Shown: positions 20,110 through 30,457 of the stretch, in pieces | Numbering within the stretch: the stretch's first letter is position 1 | Layout of the letters: each line of letters starts with the position of its first letter | Assembly (NCBI RefSeq): GCF_004785665.1 | Contig: NZ_SRPJ01000001.1 | Location: 620,001-684,000 of the forward strand | Direction: 5' to 3' | Length of the DNA: 64,000 nt | Source of the DNA: Staphylococcus pragensis | Lineage (GTDB): Bacteria; Bacillota; Bacilli; Staphylococcales; Staphylococcaceae | Program-made: the position numbers and the translations under genes | Notes under the pieces: generated by a model | The model's database searches: none | Seen by the model: only the letters and a program-made list of their open reading frames with translations | Told to the model about the DNA's origin: nothing

Positions 20110-20904
20110 ATGAGAATATTATTTATCGGGGATATTGTTGGTAAAATTGGCAGAAACGCTATTAGTGAATATTTGCCTAAAATTAAGCAAGCGTATAAAC
20201 CAACAGTAAGTATCGTAAATGCAGAAAATGCTGCTCATGGTAAAGGTCTAACTGAAAAAATTTACAAACAATTATTAAGAGATGGCGTAGATTTTATGAC
20301 AATGGGTAATCACACGTACGGCCAACGTGAAATTTACGATTTTATTGATGATGCAAAAAGGATGGTTCGTCCAGCGAATTTTCCAAGCGAAGCCCCTGGT
20401 GTGGGAATGCGCTTTATTCAAGTTAATGATATCAAATTAGCAATTATTAATTTGCAAGGTCGTTCATTTATGCAAGATATTGATGATCCCTTCAAAAAAG
20501 CAGATCAATTAATTGAAGACGCAAAAAAAGAAACGGATTATATTTTTGTGGATTTCCATGCTGAAACTACATCAGAAAAAAATGCAATGGGATGGTATTT
20601 AGATGGTAGAGCAAGTGCTGTAGTTGGTACGCATACCCATATACAAACATCTGACGATCGTATCTTGCCTCAAGGCACTGGATACATTACTGATGTAGGA
20701 ATGACTGGATTCTACGATGGTATTCTTGGAATTAATCGTGACGAAGTAATTGAACGCTTTATTACAAGTTTACCTCAAAGACATGTAGTTCCAAATGATG
20801 GAAGAAGTGTGCTATCAGGTGTTATCATTGATTTAGATAAAAACGGTAGAACGAAGCATATTGAAAGAATTTTAATCAATGACGATCACCCTTTTAATAA
20901 ATAA
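20110..20904 (+). CDS. ymdB: YmdB-family metallophosphoesterase
   Basis: 264 residues of the calcineurin-like phosphoesterase fold. Motifs are FIGDIVGKIGR (metal Asp), MGNHTYGQ (Asn-His), DFHAETTSEK and GTHTHIQTSDD. Bacillus YmdB is a cyclic-nucleotide phosphodiesterase that affects biofilm and sporulation decisions and lies beside rny, as here. The ATG follows GAGAGGATG. No membrane or signal segment. Confidence 0.93.
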   Translation: MRILFIGDIVGKIGRNAISEYLPKIKQAYKPTVSIVNAENAAHGKGLTEKIYKQLLRDGVDFMTMGNHTYGQREIYDFIDDAKRMVRPANFPSEAPGVGMRFIQVNDIKLAIINLQGRSFMQDIDDPFKKADQLIEDAKKETDYIFVDFHAETTSEKNAMGWYLDGRASAVVGTHTHIQTSDDRILPQGTGYITDVGMTGFYDGILGINRDEVIERFITSLPQRHVVPNDGRSVLSGVIIDLDKNGRTKHIERILINDDHPFNK

Positions 20905-21051
20905 TATATTTTGTGTTTAATATTTTTATTGAAAATGGATTTATTATAGTCCATTAGTATGAATTTAATCAAATGCCACTGTTGACATAGTAAGACGGTG
21001 GTTATTTTTGTTATTATTTAAGATGAATTATTTCCACAGGAGGCATATGAT

Positions 21052-22812
21052 ATGAAATCACAGATATCATGGAAAGTGGGCGGACAACAAGGTGAAGGAA
21101 TTGAATCAACAGGTGAAATATTCGCCACAGCAATGAATCGTAAAGGTTATTATCTTTATGGATATAGACATTTCTCTAGTCGTATTAAAGGTGGTCACAC
21201 AAATAATAAAATTAGAGTATCTATCGAACCAGTTCATGCGATTAGTGATGATTTAGATATTTTAGTCGCATTTGATCAAGAAACAATTGAATTAAACCAT
21301 CATGAGATGCGAGAAGATAGTATTATCATTGCAGATGCTAAAGCAAAACCTACTAAGCCTGAAGATTGTCGTGCTCAATTAATTGAATTACCTTTTACGA
21401 GCACTGCTAAAGAGTTAGGTACAGCGCTAATGAAGAATATGGTAGCAGTAGGTGCTACATGTGCAATAATGGATTTAGATACAAATACGTTTGAAGAACT
21501 TATTAATAATATGTTCAGTAAAAAAGGCGATAAAGTTGTTGAAATGAATATTGAAGCGTTAAACCAAGGATACAATTTAATGAAAGAGCAATTAACTGAG
21601 GTTGAAGGTGACTTCAAGTTAGAAGCAAATAATGAAGACCCACATTTATATATGATTGGTAACGATGCAATAGGATTAGGTGCTATCTCAGCAGGGTCAA
21701 GATTTATGGCTGCTTATCCAATTACACCTGCTTCAGAAATTATGGAATATATGATTGCTAATGTTCCTAAAGTTGGTGGTACAGTTGTTCAAACTGAAGA
21801 TGAAATTGCAGCAGCTAATATGGCTATTGGAGCTAACTATGCTGGAGTAAGAGCATTTACAGCTAGTGCTGGACCTGGTTTATCATTAATGATGGAAGCC
21901 ATTGGTTTATCGGGTATGACTGAAACGCCACTAGTGATTATCAATACTCAACGTGGTGGTCCATCAACAGGGTTGCCTACGAAACAAGAACAATCAGATT
22001 TAATGCAAATGATATATGGTACACATGGTGATATTCCTAAAATTGTCGTAGCTCCAACTGATGCTGAAGATGCATTTTATCTAACAATGGAAGCCTTTAA
22101 TTTAGCAGAAGAATATCAATGTCCAGTCATTGTATTAAGTGATTTACAATTATCATTAGGTAAACAAACTGTTAAAAATCTAGACTATAATAAAATCCAA
22201 ATTAAACGTGGAGAGTTATTACAGTCTGATATAGAACGTGAAGAGGATGATAAACAATACTTCAGACGTTATGCATTAACAGGTAGTGGTGTATCTCCTA
22301 GACCGATTCCAGGAGTCAAAGGTGGTATTCATCATGTTACTGGTGTTGAGCATAATGAAGAAGGTAAACCGAGTGAAGCAGCTGAAAACAGACGCCAACA
22401 AATGGAAAAACGTATGCGTAAAACAGCTGATTTACTAATTGAAAATCCTATTGAGTTAAATAAAGCATATGACGAAGCGGATATATTATATATAGGATTC
22501 ATTTCAAGTAAAGGTGCGATACAAGAGGGTACAAAACGCTTAAACGAAAAAGGTATCAAAGTGAATACAATGCAAATCCGTCAATTGCATCCTCTACCCG
22601 TAGACACAATCCAAGATGCTATTGATAAAGCTTCTAAAGTAGTGATTGCGGAACATAACTATCAAGGACAATTAGCGAATATTATTAAAATGAATACAAA
22701 TGTTCAAAATAAATTAATCAACCAAACTAAATATGATGGTACGCCTTTCTTACCTCATGAAATTGAAGAAAAAGGTTTAGAAATAGCTAAAGAAATTAAG
22801 GAGTTGGTTTAA
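21052..22812 (+). CDS. korA: 2-oxoacid:ferredoxin oxidoreductase, fused gamma-alpha subunit
   Basis: Subunit of an enzyme that oxidatively decarboxylates 2-oxoacids (probably 2-oxoglutarate or pyruvate) and passes electrons to ferredoxin. 586 residues: an N-terminal gamma domain (GGQQGEGIESTGEIFATAM), then an alpha part (AYPITPASEIMEYM; QTEDEIAAANMAIGA; ASAGPGLSLMMEAIGL; NTQRGGPSTGLPTKQEQSD) and a domain II. ATG behind CACAGGAGG. It joins korB directly with no gap. No Fe-S (delta) subunit gene is nearby. Substrate inferred from the KorA family. Confidence 0.93.
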   Translation: MKSQISWKVGGQQGEGIESTGEIFATAMNRKGYYLYGYRHFSSRIKGGHTNNKIRVSIEPVHAISDDLDILVAFDQETIELNHHEMREDSIIIADAKAKPTKPEDCRAQLIELPFTSTAKELGTALMKNMVAVGATCAIMDLDTNTFEELINNMFSKKGDKVVEMNIEALNQGYNLMKEQLTEVEGDFKLEANNEDPHLYMIGNDAIGLGAISAGSRFMAAYPITPASEIMEYMIANVPKVGGTVVQTEDEIAAANMAIGANYAGVRAFTASAGPGLSLMMEAIGLSGMTETPLVIINTQRGGPSTGLPTKQEQSDLMQMIYGTHGDIPKIVVAPTDAEDAFYLTMEAFNLAEEYQCPVIVLSDLQLSLGKQTVKNLDYNKIQIKRGELLQSDIEREEDDKQYFRRYALTGSGVSPRPIPGVKGGIHHVTGVEHNEEGKPSEAAENRRQQMEKRMRKTADLLIENPIELNKAYDEADILYIGFISSKGAIQEGTKRLNEKGIKVNTMQIRQLHPLPVDTIQDAIDKASKVVIAEHNYQGQLANIIKMNTNVQNKLINQTKYDGTPFLPHEIEEKGLEIAKEIKELV

Positions 22813-23679
22813 TTGGCTACATTTAAAGATTTCCGAAATAATGTTAAGCCAAATTGGTGCCCAGGCTGTGGTGATTTCTCTGTTCAAGCAGCTATACAAA
22901 AAGCGGCAGCTAATGTAGGTCTTGAGCCAGAAGAAGTAGCAATCATCACAGGTATAGGATGTTCAGGTCGCTTATCAGGTTACATTAATTCTTACGGTGT
23001 ACATGGTATTCATGGTCGTGCTTTACCATTAGCTCAAGGTGTTAAAATGGCTAACAAAGATTTAACAGTTATTGCATCAGGAGGAGATGGCGACGGTTAT
23101 GCGATTGGTATGGGACATACTATTCACGCTTTACGTCGTAATATGAATATGACTTATATTGTTATGGATAACCAAATTTATGGTTTAACTAAAGGTCAAA
23201 CTTCTCCTTCGTCAGCAGTTGGATTTGTAACTAAATCTACGCCTAAAGGTAATATTGAGAAAAATGTAGCGCCATTAGAATTAGCATTATCTTCAGGCGC
23301 AACATTTGTAGCGCAAGGATTTTCAAGTGATATTAAAGCATTAACAAAATTAATTGAAGATGCTATAAACCATGATGGCTTCTCATTTGTAAATGTATTC
23401 TCACCATGCGTAACGTATAATAAAATCAATACGTATGACTGGTTTAAAGAACATTTAACTAGTTTAGATGATATTGAAGGATACGACCCAACGGATAAAC
23501 AATTAGCTATGAAAACTGTATTAGATCATGAATCTCTAGTTAAAGGCATTGTTTATCAAGATACAGAAACGCCTTCATATGAATCTCAAATCGAAGAATT
23601 AGAAGAAAGTGCATTATCTAAAAGAGATATTCATATTTCAGAAGAAGATTTCCAAAAATTAACAGCTCAATTTGTTTAA
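22813..23679 (+). CDS. korB: 2-oxoacid:ferredoxin oxidoreductase, beta subunit
   Basis: Carries thiamine pyrophosphate and a cysteine-ligated Fe-S cluster. Seen are NWCPGCGDF near the N-terminus and the TPP motif GGDGDGYAIGMG ending at MDNQIYGLTKGQ. 288 residues, usual size. The TTG start immediately follows the korA TAA, with AAGGAG inside the end of korA, so translation is coupled. A hairpin terminator closes the pair. Confidence 0.95.
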   Translation: MATFKDFRNNVKPNWCPGCGDFSVQAAIQKAAANVGLEPEEVAIITGIGCSGRLSGYINSYGVHGIHGRALPLAQGVKMANKDLTVIASGGDGDGYAIGMGHTIHALRRNMNMTYIVMDNQIYGLTKGQTSPSSAVGFVTKSTPKGNIEKNVAPLELALSSGATFVAQGFSSDIKALTKLIEDAINHDGFSFVNVFSPCVTYNKINTYDWFKEHLTSLDDIEGYDPTDKQLAMKTVLDHESLVKGIVYQDTETPSYESQIEELEESALSKRDIHISEEDFQKLTAQFV

Positions 23680-23693
23680 TAATATTTACTCTT

Positions 23694-23730
23694 AAGCCTA
23701 GCACATTATTAAATGTGTAGGCTTTTTTAT
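23694..23730 (+). terminator. Terminator after korB
   Basis: AAGCCTAGCACATT and AATGTGTAGGCTT followed by six T. Confidence 0.9.
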
Positions 23731-23895
23731 TTAGAATGAAATTATTTGAAATTCTCTCTTACTCTCATAGTTTTATTAAAGAGGAATAACAAAATTTAAT
23801 TGCAAGTAAGTTTTGTTAAATCTTAGTAAAGCTACTTTTTATAATGATTTTAAAGGGAAGAGTTTAAATATACATTATTAAAAAGTGGGGGTTCT

Positions 23896-24516
23896 ATGGA
23901 TAAATTTAAATCAATGACAGAATTAGTAAAACAAACAAAAGAGAATGAAGATTGGGAAATAGTTAGTAATGATTTAAGAAGTAATGTGACTATATTAGCT
24001 ATACATGGAGGCGGTATTGAACCCGCAACTACTGAATTAGCATGTGTTATAGCTGAGCAAGGACAATATAACTATTTTGCTTTTAATGGTATAAGAAGCA
24101 AAGGAAACAATGAGTTGCATGTAACTTCTATCAATTACGATAATGAAACAGCTATGAACCTTGTGAATGATAGTGACATAGCAGTAACAATACATGGTTG
24201 CTCTGGTGATGAAAGCGTTGCATATATAGGTGGAAAAGATATAGAACTTAAAGAGGCCATAGGGAGTGGTTTAGCTAACATCGGTATAGATGTTCAAGCT
24301 GCACCAAGTAATATGGCTGGTGCTCAAGATAACAATATTGTTAATCGCACTACAAAAGGTGCAGGTGTTCAAATTGAACTTTCTTCAAAATTAAGAAAAT
24401 CTTTATTTAAAAATAGGAAAAGTAATTTTAAAAGTAGACAAGATCAATCAAATTGGGATGATTTAATGTACGAAATAGCTAAAGCAATTAATAAAGCGAT
24501 TGAAAGTCTAAATTAA
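23896..24516 (+). CDS. Poly-gamma-glutamate hydrolase-like protein (YmaC/YndL/YjqB, PghP family)
   Basis: A 206-residue protein without signal peptide. AIHGGGIEPATTELA (His37, Glu42) and VTIHGCSGD (His100) match the zinc-site layout of the phage PghP / Bacillus YjqB family, which cuts poly-gamma-glutamate. FNGIRSKGNNELHVTS is a further family segment. The C-terminal 40 residues are basic and helical. It has its own start site behind AAGTGGGGG and stands alone between korB and a thiamine-binding gene. Many coagulase-negative staphylococci make a PGA capsule, so a role in PGA turnover or phage penetration is possible; that is inference. Confidence 0.8.
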   Translation: MDKFKSMTELVKQTKENEDWEIVSNDLRSNVTILAIHGGGIEPATTELACVIAEQGQYNYFAFNGIRSKGNNELHVTSINYDNETAMNLVNDSDIAVTIHGCSGDESVAYIGGKDIELKEAIGSGLANIGIDVQAAPSNMAGAQDNNIVNRTTKGAGVQIELSSKLRKSLFKNRKSNFKSRQDQSNWDDLMYEIAKAINKAIESLN

Positions 24517-24581
24517 ATAAGTTATTTAGAAATAAGAGTGCTAAAATAAATATGAATATAATTTATAGAGGTGAATGAATA

Positions 24582-24878
24582 ATGCAAGATACTTTAATGA
24601 GTATACAAATTGTCCCAAAAACACCAAACAATGAGGATGTTATTCCGTATGTTGATGAAGCTATTAAAATTATAGAAGAATCTGGTTTGCATTTTAGAGT
24701 GGGGCCACTTGAAACGACAGTTCAAGGAGATATGAGTGAATGTTTAATTTTAATTCAAAAATTAAATGAAAGAATGGTTGAATTAGAATGTCCAAGTATT
24801 ATTAGCCAAGTGAAGTTTTATCATGTACCAGAAGGCATTTCAATTGAAACATTAACTGGCAAATACGACGAAGCTTAA
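24582..24878 (+). CDS. MTH1187/YkoF-type thiamine-binding protein (DUF77)
   Basis: 98 residues, cytosolic, beta-alpha-beta pattern. MSIQIVPKTP at the start, the VDEAIKIIEESGLHFRVGPLETTVQGD core and the C-terminal beta strand are typical of the thiamine-binding MTH1187 family. ATG behind AGAGGTG. Nearby thiW (27.0 kb) also belongs to thiamine salvage, though it is in another transcript. Whether it binds thiamine or a precursor cannot be told. Confidence 0.85.
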   Translation: MQDTLMSIQIVPKTPNNEDVIPYVDEAIKIIEESGLHFRVGPLETTVQGDMSECLILIQKLNERMVELECPSIISQVKFYHVPEGISIETLTGKYDEA

Positions 24879-24890
24879 TAAAAGTTTATC

Positions 24891-24925
24891 GAAACTAAGG
24901 CATATTAAATGCCTTGGTTTTTTTA
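24891..24925 (+). terminator. Terminator after the thiamine-binding gene
   Basis: AAACTAAGGCAT and ATGCCTTGGTTT with seven T. Confidence 0.9.
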
Positions 24926-25083
24926 TTTTTAGAAATTTTTAGTAGCAATACTAAAAAAGTATGTAATTAATCTTTCATAAACTTTACTATTTTATGAATT
25001 CTTTTGAACTCTTTTTGCACTTTATGGTTAATTTTAATATAATGTACTAATGATATTAGGGCATATAGAAAGGATATTGTAAA

Positions 25084-26628
25084 GTGAACGAAGAACAAAG
25101 AAAAGCTGGTACGATAAATATATTAGATGAACGTGAGAAAAAAGCTGAAAAAGATTATAGTAAATATTTTGAACATGTTTATCAGCCACCTAGTCTTAAA
25201 GAAGCTCGTAAACGTGGGAAACAGGATATAAATTATAATCGCGACTTTCATATAGAAGAGAAATATAAAGGAATGGGTAAAGGACGTACATTCCTTATTA
25301 AAACATATGGCTGTCAAATGAATGCGCATGATACTGAAGTAATGGCAGGTATTTTACAGGCATTAGACTATACTGCTACAGATGATATTAATGAAGCGGA
25401 TGTCATTTTGATTAATACTTGTGCAATTCGTGAAAATGCAGAGAATAAAGTGTTTAGTGAAATCGGGAATTTAAAACACCTTAAAAAGAATAGACCAGAA
25501 GCTTTAATTGGTGTGTGTGGGTGTATGTCTCAAGAAGAGTCAGTAGTAAATAAGATTTTAAAATCTTATCAAAATGTAGATATGATTTTTGGAACTCATA
25601 ATATCCATAAGTTACCTGAAATTCTTGAAGAAGCATATCTATCAAAAGCAATGGTAGTGGAAGTATGGTCTAAAGAAGGAGATGTCATTGAAAATCTCCC
25701 TAAAGTACGTGAAGGTAGCACAAAAGCATGGGTAAATATCATGTATGGCTGTGATAAATTCTGTACATATTGCATTGTTCCATTTACTAGAGGTAAAGAA
25801 CGAAGCCGTCGTCCAGAAGATATTATTGAAGAAGTACGTGGTTTAGCACGTGATGGTTATAAAGAAATCACATTGTTAGGACAAAATGTTAACTCTTATG
25901 GTAAAGATATAAAAGAACTGAACTATGGTCTAGGAGATTTATTAGAAGATATTTCTAAAATAGATATTCCACGTGTTCGCTTTACTACGAGTCACCCTTG
26001 GGACTTTACTGATCGTATGATTGAAGTAATCGCTAAAGGTGGAAACATTGTTCCTCATATTCACTTACCAGTACAATCAGGTAATAATGCTGTGTTAAAA
26101 ATTATGGGACGTAAGTACACACGTGAAAGTTATTTAGATTTAGTTTCTCGAATTAAACAAGCTATTCCAAATGTTGCACTAACTACAGATATTATTGTTG
26201 GTTACCCAAACGAAACAGAAGAGCAATTTGAAGAAACTTTATCATTATACGATGAAGTGAAATTCGAACATGCTTATACTTATTTATACTCACAAAGAGA
26301 TGGTACACCTGCTGCTAAAATGAAAGATAACGTGCCTAATGAAGTTAAAAAAGATCGCTTACAGCGTCTGAATAAAAAAGTAGGACACTATTCAGAAGAG
26401 GCAATGAAACAGTACGATGGTCAAGTAGTGACAGTATTATGTGAAGGTACTAGTAAAAAAGACGATACTGTTTTAGCAGGATATACTGAAAAGAATAAAT
26501 TAGTTAATTTTAAAGGTCCTAAAGAAGCAATTGGACAATTAGTAGATGTGAAAATTGAAGAAGCTAAACAATATTCATTAAATGGTACTTTCGTGCGTTT
26601 CAATGATAATGTATTGGTGACAAATTAA
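25084..26628 (+). CDS. miaB: tRNA-2-methylthio-N6-isopentenyladenosine synthase MiaB
   Basis: Radical-SAM methylthiotransferase that modifies A37 of tRNAs already prenylated by MiaA (encoded at 38.9 kb). 514 residues. The N-terminal UPF0004 domain has the three cluster cysteines ([24 protein letters not shown]); the radical-SAM site is CDKFCTYC; a TRAM domain ends the protein. A 70-residue charged N-terminal extension is usual in Bacillales. GTG start behind AGAAAGGAT. It is followed at one base by ricA. Confidence 0.97.
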   Translation: MNEEQRKAGTINILDEREKKAEKDYSKYFEHVYQPPSLKEARKRGKQDINYNRDFHIEEKYKGMGKGRTFLIKTYGCQMNAHDTEVMAGILQALDYTATDDINEADVILINTCAIRENAENKVFSEIGNLKHLKKNRPEALIGVCGCMSQEESVVNKILKSYQNVDMIFGTHNIHKLPEILEEAYLSKAMVVEVWSKEGDVIENLPKVREGSTKAWVNIMYGCDKFCTYCIVPFTRGKERSRRPEDIIEEVRGLARDGYKEITLLGQNVNSYGKDIKELNYGLGDLLEDISKIDIPRVRFTTSHPWDFTDRMIEVIAKGGNIVPHIHLPVQSGNNAVLKIMGRKYTRESYLDLVSRIKQAIPNVALTTDIIVGYPNETEEQFEETLSLYDEVKFEHAYTYLYSQRDGTPAAKMKDNVPNEVKKDRLQRLNKKVGHYSEEAMKQYDGQVVTVLCEGTSKKDDTVLAGYTEKNKLVNFKGPKEAIGQLVDVKIEEAKQYSLNGTFVRFNDNVLVTN

Positions 26629-26629
26629 C

Positions 26630-26998
26630 ATGTATAGTAAAGAAGAAATATTAAAGCAAGCAGAGCAACTTTCGGGTAAAATTAGTGACTTAGATATCAT
26701 TCAAACTTATCAAAATATTGAACAACAGATTCATGAAAATGCTACGATAAAAAATAAAATGAATCAATTAAAAAAACAGCAGAAACAATCTGTTAATTTT
26801 CAAAATTATGGTAAAACCCATGCTTATGAACAATCAGAAGATGAAATTCATAATTTGGAAAGTGAAATTAATAGGTTACCAATTGTTGAAGAATTTCGTT
26901 CTGCGCAATATGAAGCTAATGATTTTTTACAAATGATGATTAGCACGATGGAAAAAAGATTAAATGATTATAATAAAAAAGAACATAATGATTTATAA
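26630..26998 (+). CDS. ricA: RicA/YmcA, RNase Y specificity factor (YlbF family)
   Basis: A 122-residue all-helical protein of the YlbF/YmcA family. In Bacillus it forms the RicA-RicF-RicT complex, which binds RNase Y and tunes mRNA maturation. It sits directly behind miaB, the same order as Bacillus ymcB-ymcA, and its start is inside the coupled region. No membrane segment. RNase Y itself is encoded at 18 kb, while the RicF and RicT genes are not in the window. Confidence 0.9.
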   Translation: MYSKEEILKQAEQLSGKISDLDIIQTYQNIEQQIHENATIKNKMNQLKKQQKQSVNFQNYGKTHAYEQSEDEIHNLESEINRLPIVEEFRSAQYEANDFLQMMISTMEKRLNDYNKKEHNDL

Positions 26999-27017
26999 AT
27001 GAGAAAGGAACTAAACT

Positions 27018-27509
27018 ATGAACACTCGAAAACTTACACTCACTGCATTATTGATAGCCATCAATGTGGTGTTAAGCAGTATTATTGTTATCCCTTTAGG
27101 GCCAATTAAAGCAGCACCAGTTCAACATTTTATCAATGTACTATGTGCTGTATTTGTTGGACCATGGTATGGCTTAGCCCAAGCTTTAATTTCATCAATT
27201 ATTAGAATTCTTTTTGGAACAGGAAGCTTCTTTGCGTTCCCTGGAAGTATGATTGGTGTATTATTAGCTAGTCTTTTCTATATGTATAGAAAACATATAT
27301 TTATGGCTGCAGTAGGTGAAGTTATAGGTACAGGTATCATAGGTAGTTTAATGTGTATTCCTGTAGCATGGATGTTAGGTATGCAAAACTTTTTTGTTAA
27401 ACCATTAATGCTTGCTTTTATTATCTCAAGTTTCATAGGTGCGATAATCAGCTATTTCTTACTTATAATGTTGAAAAAACGAGGCTTACTCGATAAATTT
27501 AAAAAATAA
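27018..27509 (+). CDS. thiW: ThiW-type energy-coupling factor (ECF) transporter S component
   Basis: A 163-residue membrane protein with about five helices. The N-terminus TLTALLIAINVVLSSIIVIP and PVQHFINVLCAVFVGPWYGLAQA fit ThiW, the substrate-binding component for hydroxyethylthiazole uptake. It starts 19 bases after ricA, so it may be read with miaB-ricA; I see no TPP riboswitch before it. The energising ECF proteins are encoded elsewhere. The 268 bases to mutS are AT-rich and show no clear element. Confidence 0.87.
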   Translation: MNTRKLTLTALLIAINVVLSSIIVIPLGPIKAAPVQHFINVLCAVFVGPWYGLAQALISSIIRILFGTGSFFAFPGSMIGVLLASLFYMYRKHIFMAAVGEVIGTGIIGSLMCIPVAWMLGMQNFFVKPLMLAFIISSFIGAIISYFLLIMLKKRGLLDKFKK

Positions 27510-27777
27510 TTGTCATAGATTTTTATTTAGTCAATTTAAAAAGATTATCATTTCAAATGTAGTTATTAGATGTCATAACCTCTTGTATCTTTCATTTTGG
27601 AATGGTAATTTTTTTATCTGAAAATATATTATTGAATAGAATATAAATTATAAAATAGAGTTTACCCGAAAACTTTCACTAGTAATGAGAACGAGCGTGT
27701 AATAATGAGTTATGTTAAAATAGATAAGTTAAAAGTACGTATAAAAATTAGAAATACTTTAGTTAGGTTGTGAAAAT

Positions 27778-30447
27778 ATGTCGAATACGACCCCAATGAT
27801 GCAACAATATTTAAAAATTAAATCTCAATATCAAGATTGTTTATTGTTTTTTAGATTAGGCGATTTTTATGAAATGTTTTATGAAGATGCTAAAGAAGCT
27901 TCTAGAGTTTTAGAAATTACTTTAACTAAAAGAGATGCTAAAAAAGCTAATCCTATTCCAATGTGTGGTGTACCATATCATTCCGCTAATAGTTATATTG
28001 AAACGTTAATTAGTAATGGATACAAAGTAGCAATATGTGAACAAATGGAAGATCCAAAACAGACTAAAGGTATGGTAAAAAGAGAAGTAGTTCGAATAGT
28101 AACTCCTGGTACCGTAATGGAACAAGGGGGTATGGATGAAAATCAAAATAACTATATTCTTAGCTTTATTTTACAAGATAATAGTTATGCTTTAAGTTAT
28201 TGTGATATTTCGACGGGAGAACTTAAAGCTACTCATTTCGACGATGAAGGTACATTGATAAATGAAATTATTACTATCAATCCAAATGAAATTGTAGTCA
28301 ATCATGAAATAGATGAGGAATTAAAAAAACAAATTAGTTTAACGACTGAAACAATAACAGTTAGAAATGACATTTCTGATGCTACCTATGAAGTTAATCA
28401 ACTAGATAATCAAAAAATGTATTTAGCAACCCAATTACTTTTAGATTACATCCACCATACTCAAAAAAGAGACTTGTCTCACATTGAAGAAGTTATTTCA
28501 TATACGGCGATCGACTTTATGAAAATGGATTACTACGCTAAGAGAAATTTAGAATTAACAGAGAGTATTAGACTTAAATCGAAAAAAGGAACGCTATTAT
28601 GGTTAATGGATGAAACTAAAACACCAATGGGTGCCCGTCGATTAAAACAATGGATTGATAGACCATTAATTCATAAAGATAAAATTGAAGAACGTTTAAA
28701 TATAGTAGAATCATTTATTAATCATTTTATTGAGAGAGATACCTTAAGAGGTTATTTAAATCAAGTTTATGATATTGAAAGATTGGTAGGACGTGTAAGT
28801 TATGGAAATGTTAACGCTCGCGATTTAATTCAACTTAAACATTCTATTTCTGAAATTCCTAACATTAAGTTATTACTTGAAGAAATGGATAATACAACCT
28901 CTGAACAATTCAGTGCACTCGAACCTTTAGAAGATTTATTAAAAGTGCTTGAAGATAGTTTGATTGAAGAACCCCCGATTTCTGTCAAAGACGGTGGTAT
29001 TTTTAAACAAGGCTTTAGTAAACAATTAGATGAATATCTTGAAGCTTCTAAAAATGGTAAAGATTGGTTAGCGCAATTACAAGCTAAAGAACGTGAACGT
29101 ACTGGAATTAAGTCACTAAAAATTAGTTTCAATAAAGTATTTGGTTATTTTATAGAAATTACGCGTGCTAATCTTCAAGGCTTCGAGCCTACAGAATTTG
29201 GCTATCATCGTAAACAAACGCTATCTAATGCCGAACGTTTTATTACTGATGAACTTAAAGAAAAAGAAGATATTATTTTAGGCGCTGAAGATAAAGCAAT
29301 CGAATTAGAATACCAATTATTTGTTAGATTAAGAGAACATATTAAAACGTATACTGAACGCTTACAACGACAAGCTAAAATTATTTCAGAACTTGATTGC
29401 TTGCAAAGTTTTGCCGAAATTGCTCAAAAATACAATTATGTTAAACCTGAATTTAGTGTAGATAAAACATTAAAACTTGAAAATTCTCGACATCCAGTAG
29501 TTGAGCGTGTAATGGACTATAATGACTATGTTCCAAATGACTGTCAGTTAGATAAAGATAATTTTATTTATTTAATAACAGGACCAAATATGTCTGGTAA
29601 GTCGACATATATGCGACAAGTAGCCATTATTAGTATTATGGCTCAAATGGGAGCATATGTACCTTGTGATGCTGCTGTGTTACCTATTTTCGATCAGATA
29701 TTTACTAGAATTGGAGCTGCTGATGATTTAGTTTCGGGTAAAAGTACATTTATGGTAGAAATGTTAGAAGCTCAAAAAGCACTTACTTATGCTACAGAAG
29801 ATAGTTTAATTATCTTTGATGAAATTGGTCGAGGTACTTCAACATATGACGGACTAGCATTAGCTCAAGCGATGATTGAATACGTTGCACAAACATCACA
29901 CGCTAAAACTTTATTCTCAACGCACTATCATGAATTAACTACTTTAGAACAAGAATTGCCAAGCTTAAAAAATGTGCATGTTGCTGCTGAAGAGTATCAA
30001 GGAGAATTAATCTTCTTGCATAAAGTTAAAGATGGGGCAGTAGATGATAGTTATGGTATTCAAGTAGCTAAGTTAGCGAATCTGCCTGACTTAGTAATTG
30101 ATCGCGCTCAAGTTATATTAAATAATTTTGAACAAAAAGACGACAATCAAATTGACTCAGCAACATTAAGTGAACCTTCCATCTCAGAGTTAAATATAGC
30201 GGAAGAACAAGAGACTGGTACAGATGAAAGAAACGAACTTGATTCATCAGTTTATTCGGAAAATGATACGGAAAAATCACACAATACTAAAAATAAAAAT
30301 CAATTCGAACAAGCTAGTTTCGACTTATTTGAAGCTAATAAAGAAACTAGTGAAATTGAGGAACAAATCAAAAATCTTAATATATCAAATATGACACCTA
30401 TTGATGCATTATTAAAATTAAGTGAATTACAAAATCAGTTAAGATAG
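27778..30447 (+). CDS. mutS: DNA mismatch repair protein MutS
   Basis: Mismatch-recognition ATPase. 889 residues. The mismatch-wedge segment [14 protein letters not shown] is at about 22-35, Walker [10 protein letters not shown] at 602-610, and [13 protein letters not shown] and STHYHELT follow. The C-terminal 100 residues hold a variable acidic linker, then QASFDLF, which resembles a beta-clamp-binding motif, and a terminal helix. It is 10 bases ahead of mutL, so they form an operon. Confidence 0.98.
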   Translation: MSNTTPMMQQYLKIKSQYQDCLLFFRLGDFYEMFYEDAKEASRVLEITLTKRDAKKANPIPMCGVPYHSANSYIETLISNGYKVAICEQMEDPKQTKGMVKREVVRIVTPGTVMEQGGMDENQNNYILSFILQDNSYALSYCDISTGELKATHFDDEGTLINEIITINPNEIVVNHEIDEELKKQISLTTETITVRNDISDATYEVNQLDNQKMYLATQLLLDYIHHTQKRDLSHIEEVISYTAIDFMKMDYYAKRNLELTESIRLKSKKGTLLWLMDETKTPMGARRLKQWIDRPLIHKDKIEERLNIVESFINHFIERDTLRGYLNQVYDIERLVGRVSYGNVNARDLIQLKHSISEIPNIKLLLEEMDNTTSEQFSALEPLEDLLKVLEDSLIEEPPISVKDGGIFKQGFSKQLDEYLEASKNGKDWLAQLQAKERERTGIKSLKISFNKVFGYFIEITRANLQGFEPTEFGYHRKQTLSNAERFITDELKEKEDIILGAEDKAIELEYQLFVRLREHIKTYTERLQRQAKIISELDCLQSFAEIAQKYNYVKPEFSVDKTLKLENSRHPVVERVMDYNDYVPNDCQLDKDNFIYLITGPNMSGKSTYMRQVAIISIMAQMGAYVPCDAAVLPIFDQIFTRIGAADDLVSGKSTFMVEMLEAQKALTYATEDSLIIFDEIGRGTSTYDGLALAQAMIEYVAQTSHAKTLFSTHYHELTTLEQELPSLKNVHVAAEEYQGELIFLHKVKDGAVDDSYGIQVAKLANLPDLVIDRAQVILNNFEQKDDNQIDSATLSEPSISELNIAEEQETGTDERNELDSSVYSENDTEKSHNTKNKNQFEQASFDLFEANKETSEIEEQIKNLNISNMTPIDALLKLSELQNQLR

Positions 30448-30457
30448 AGGTGCTATT

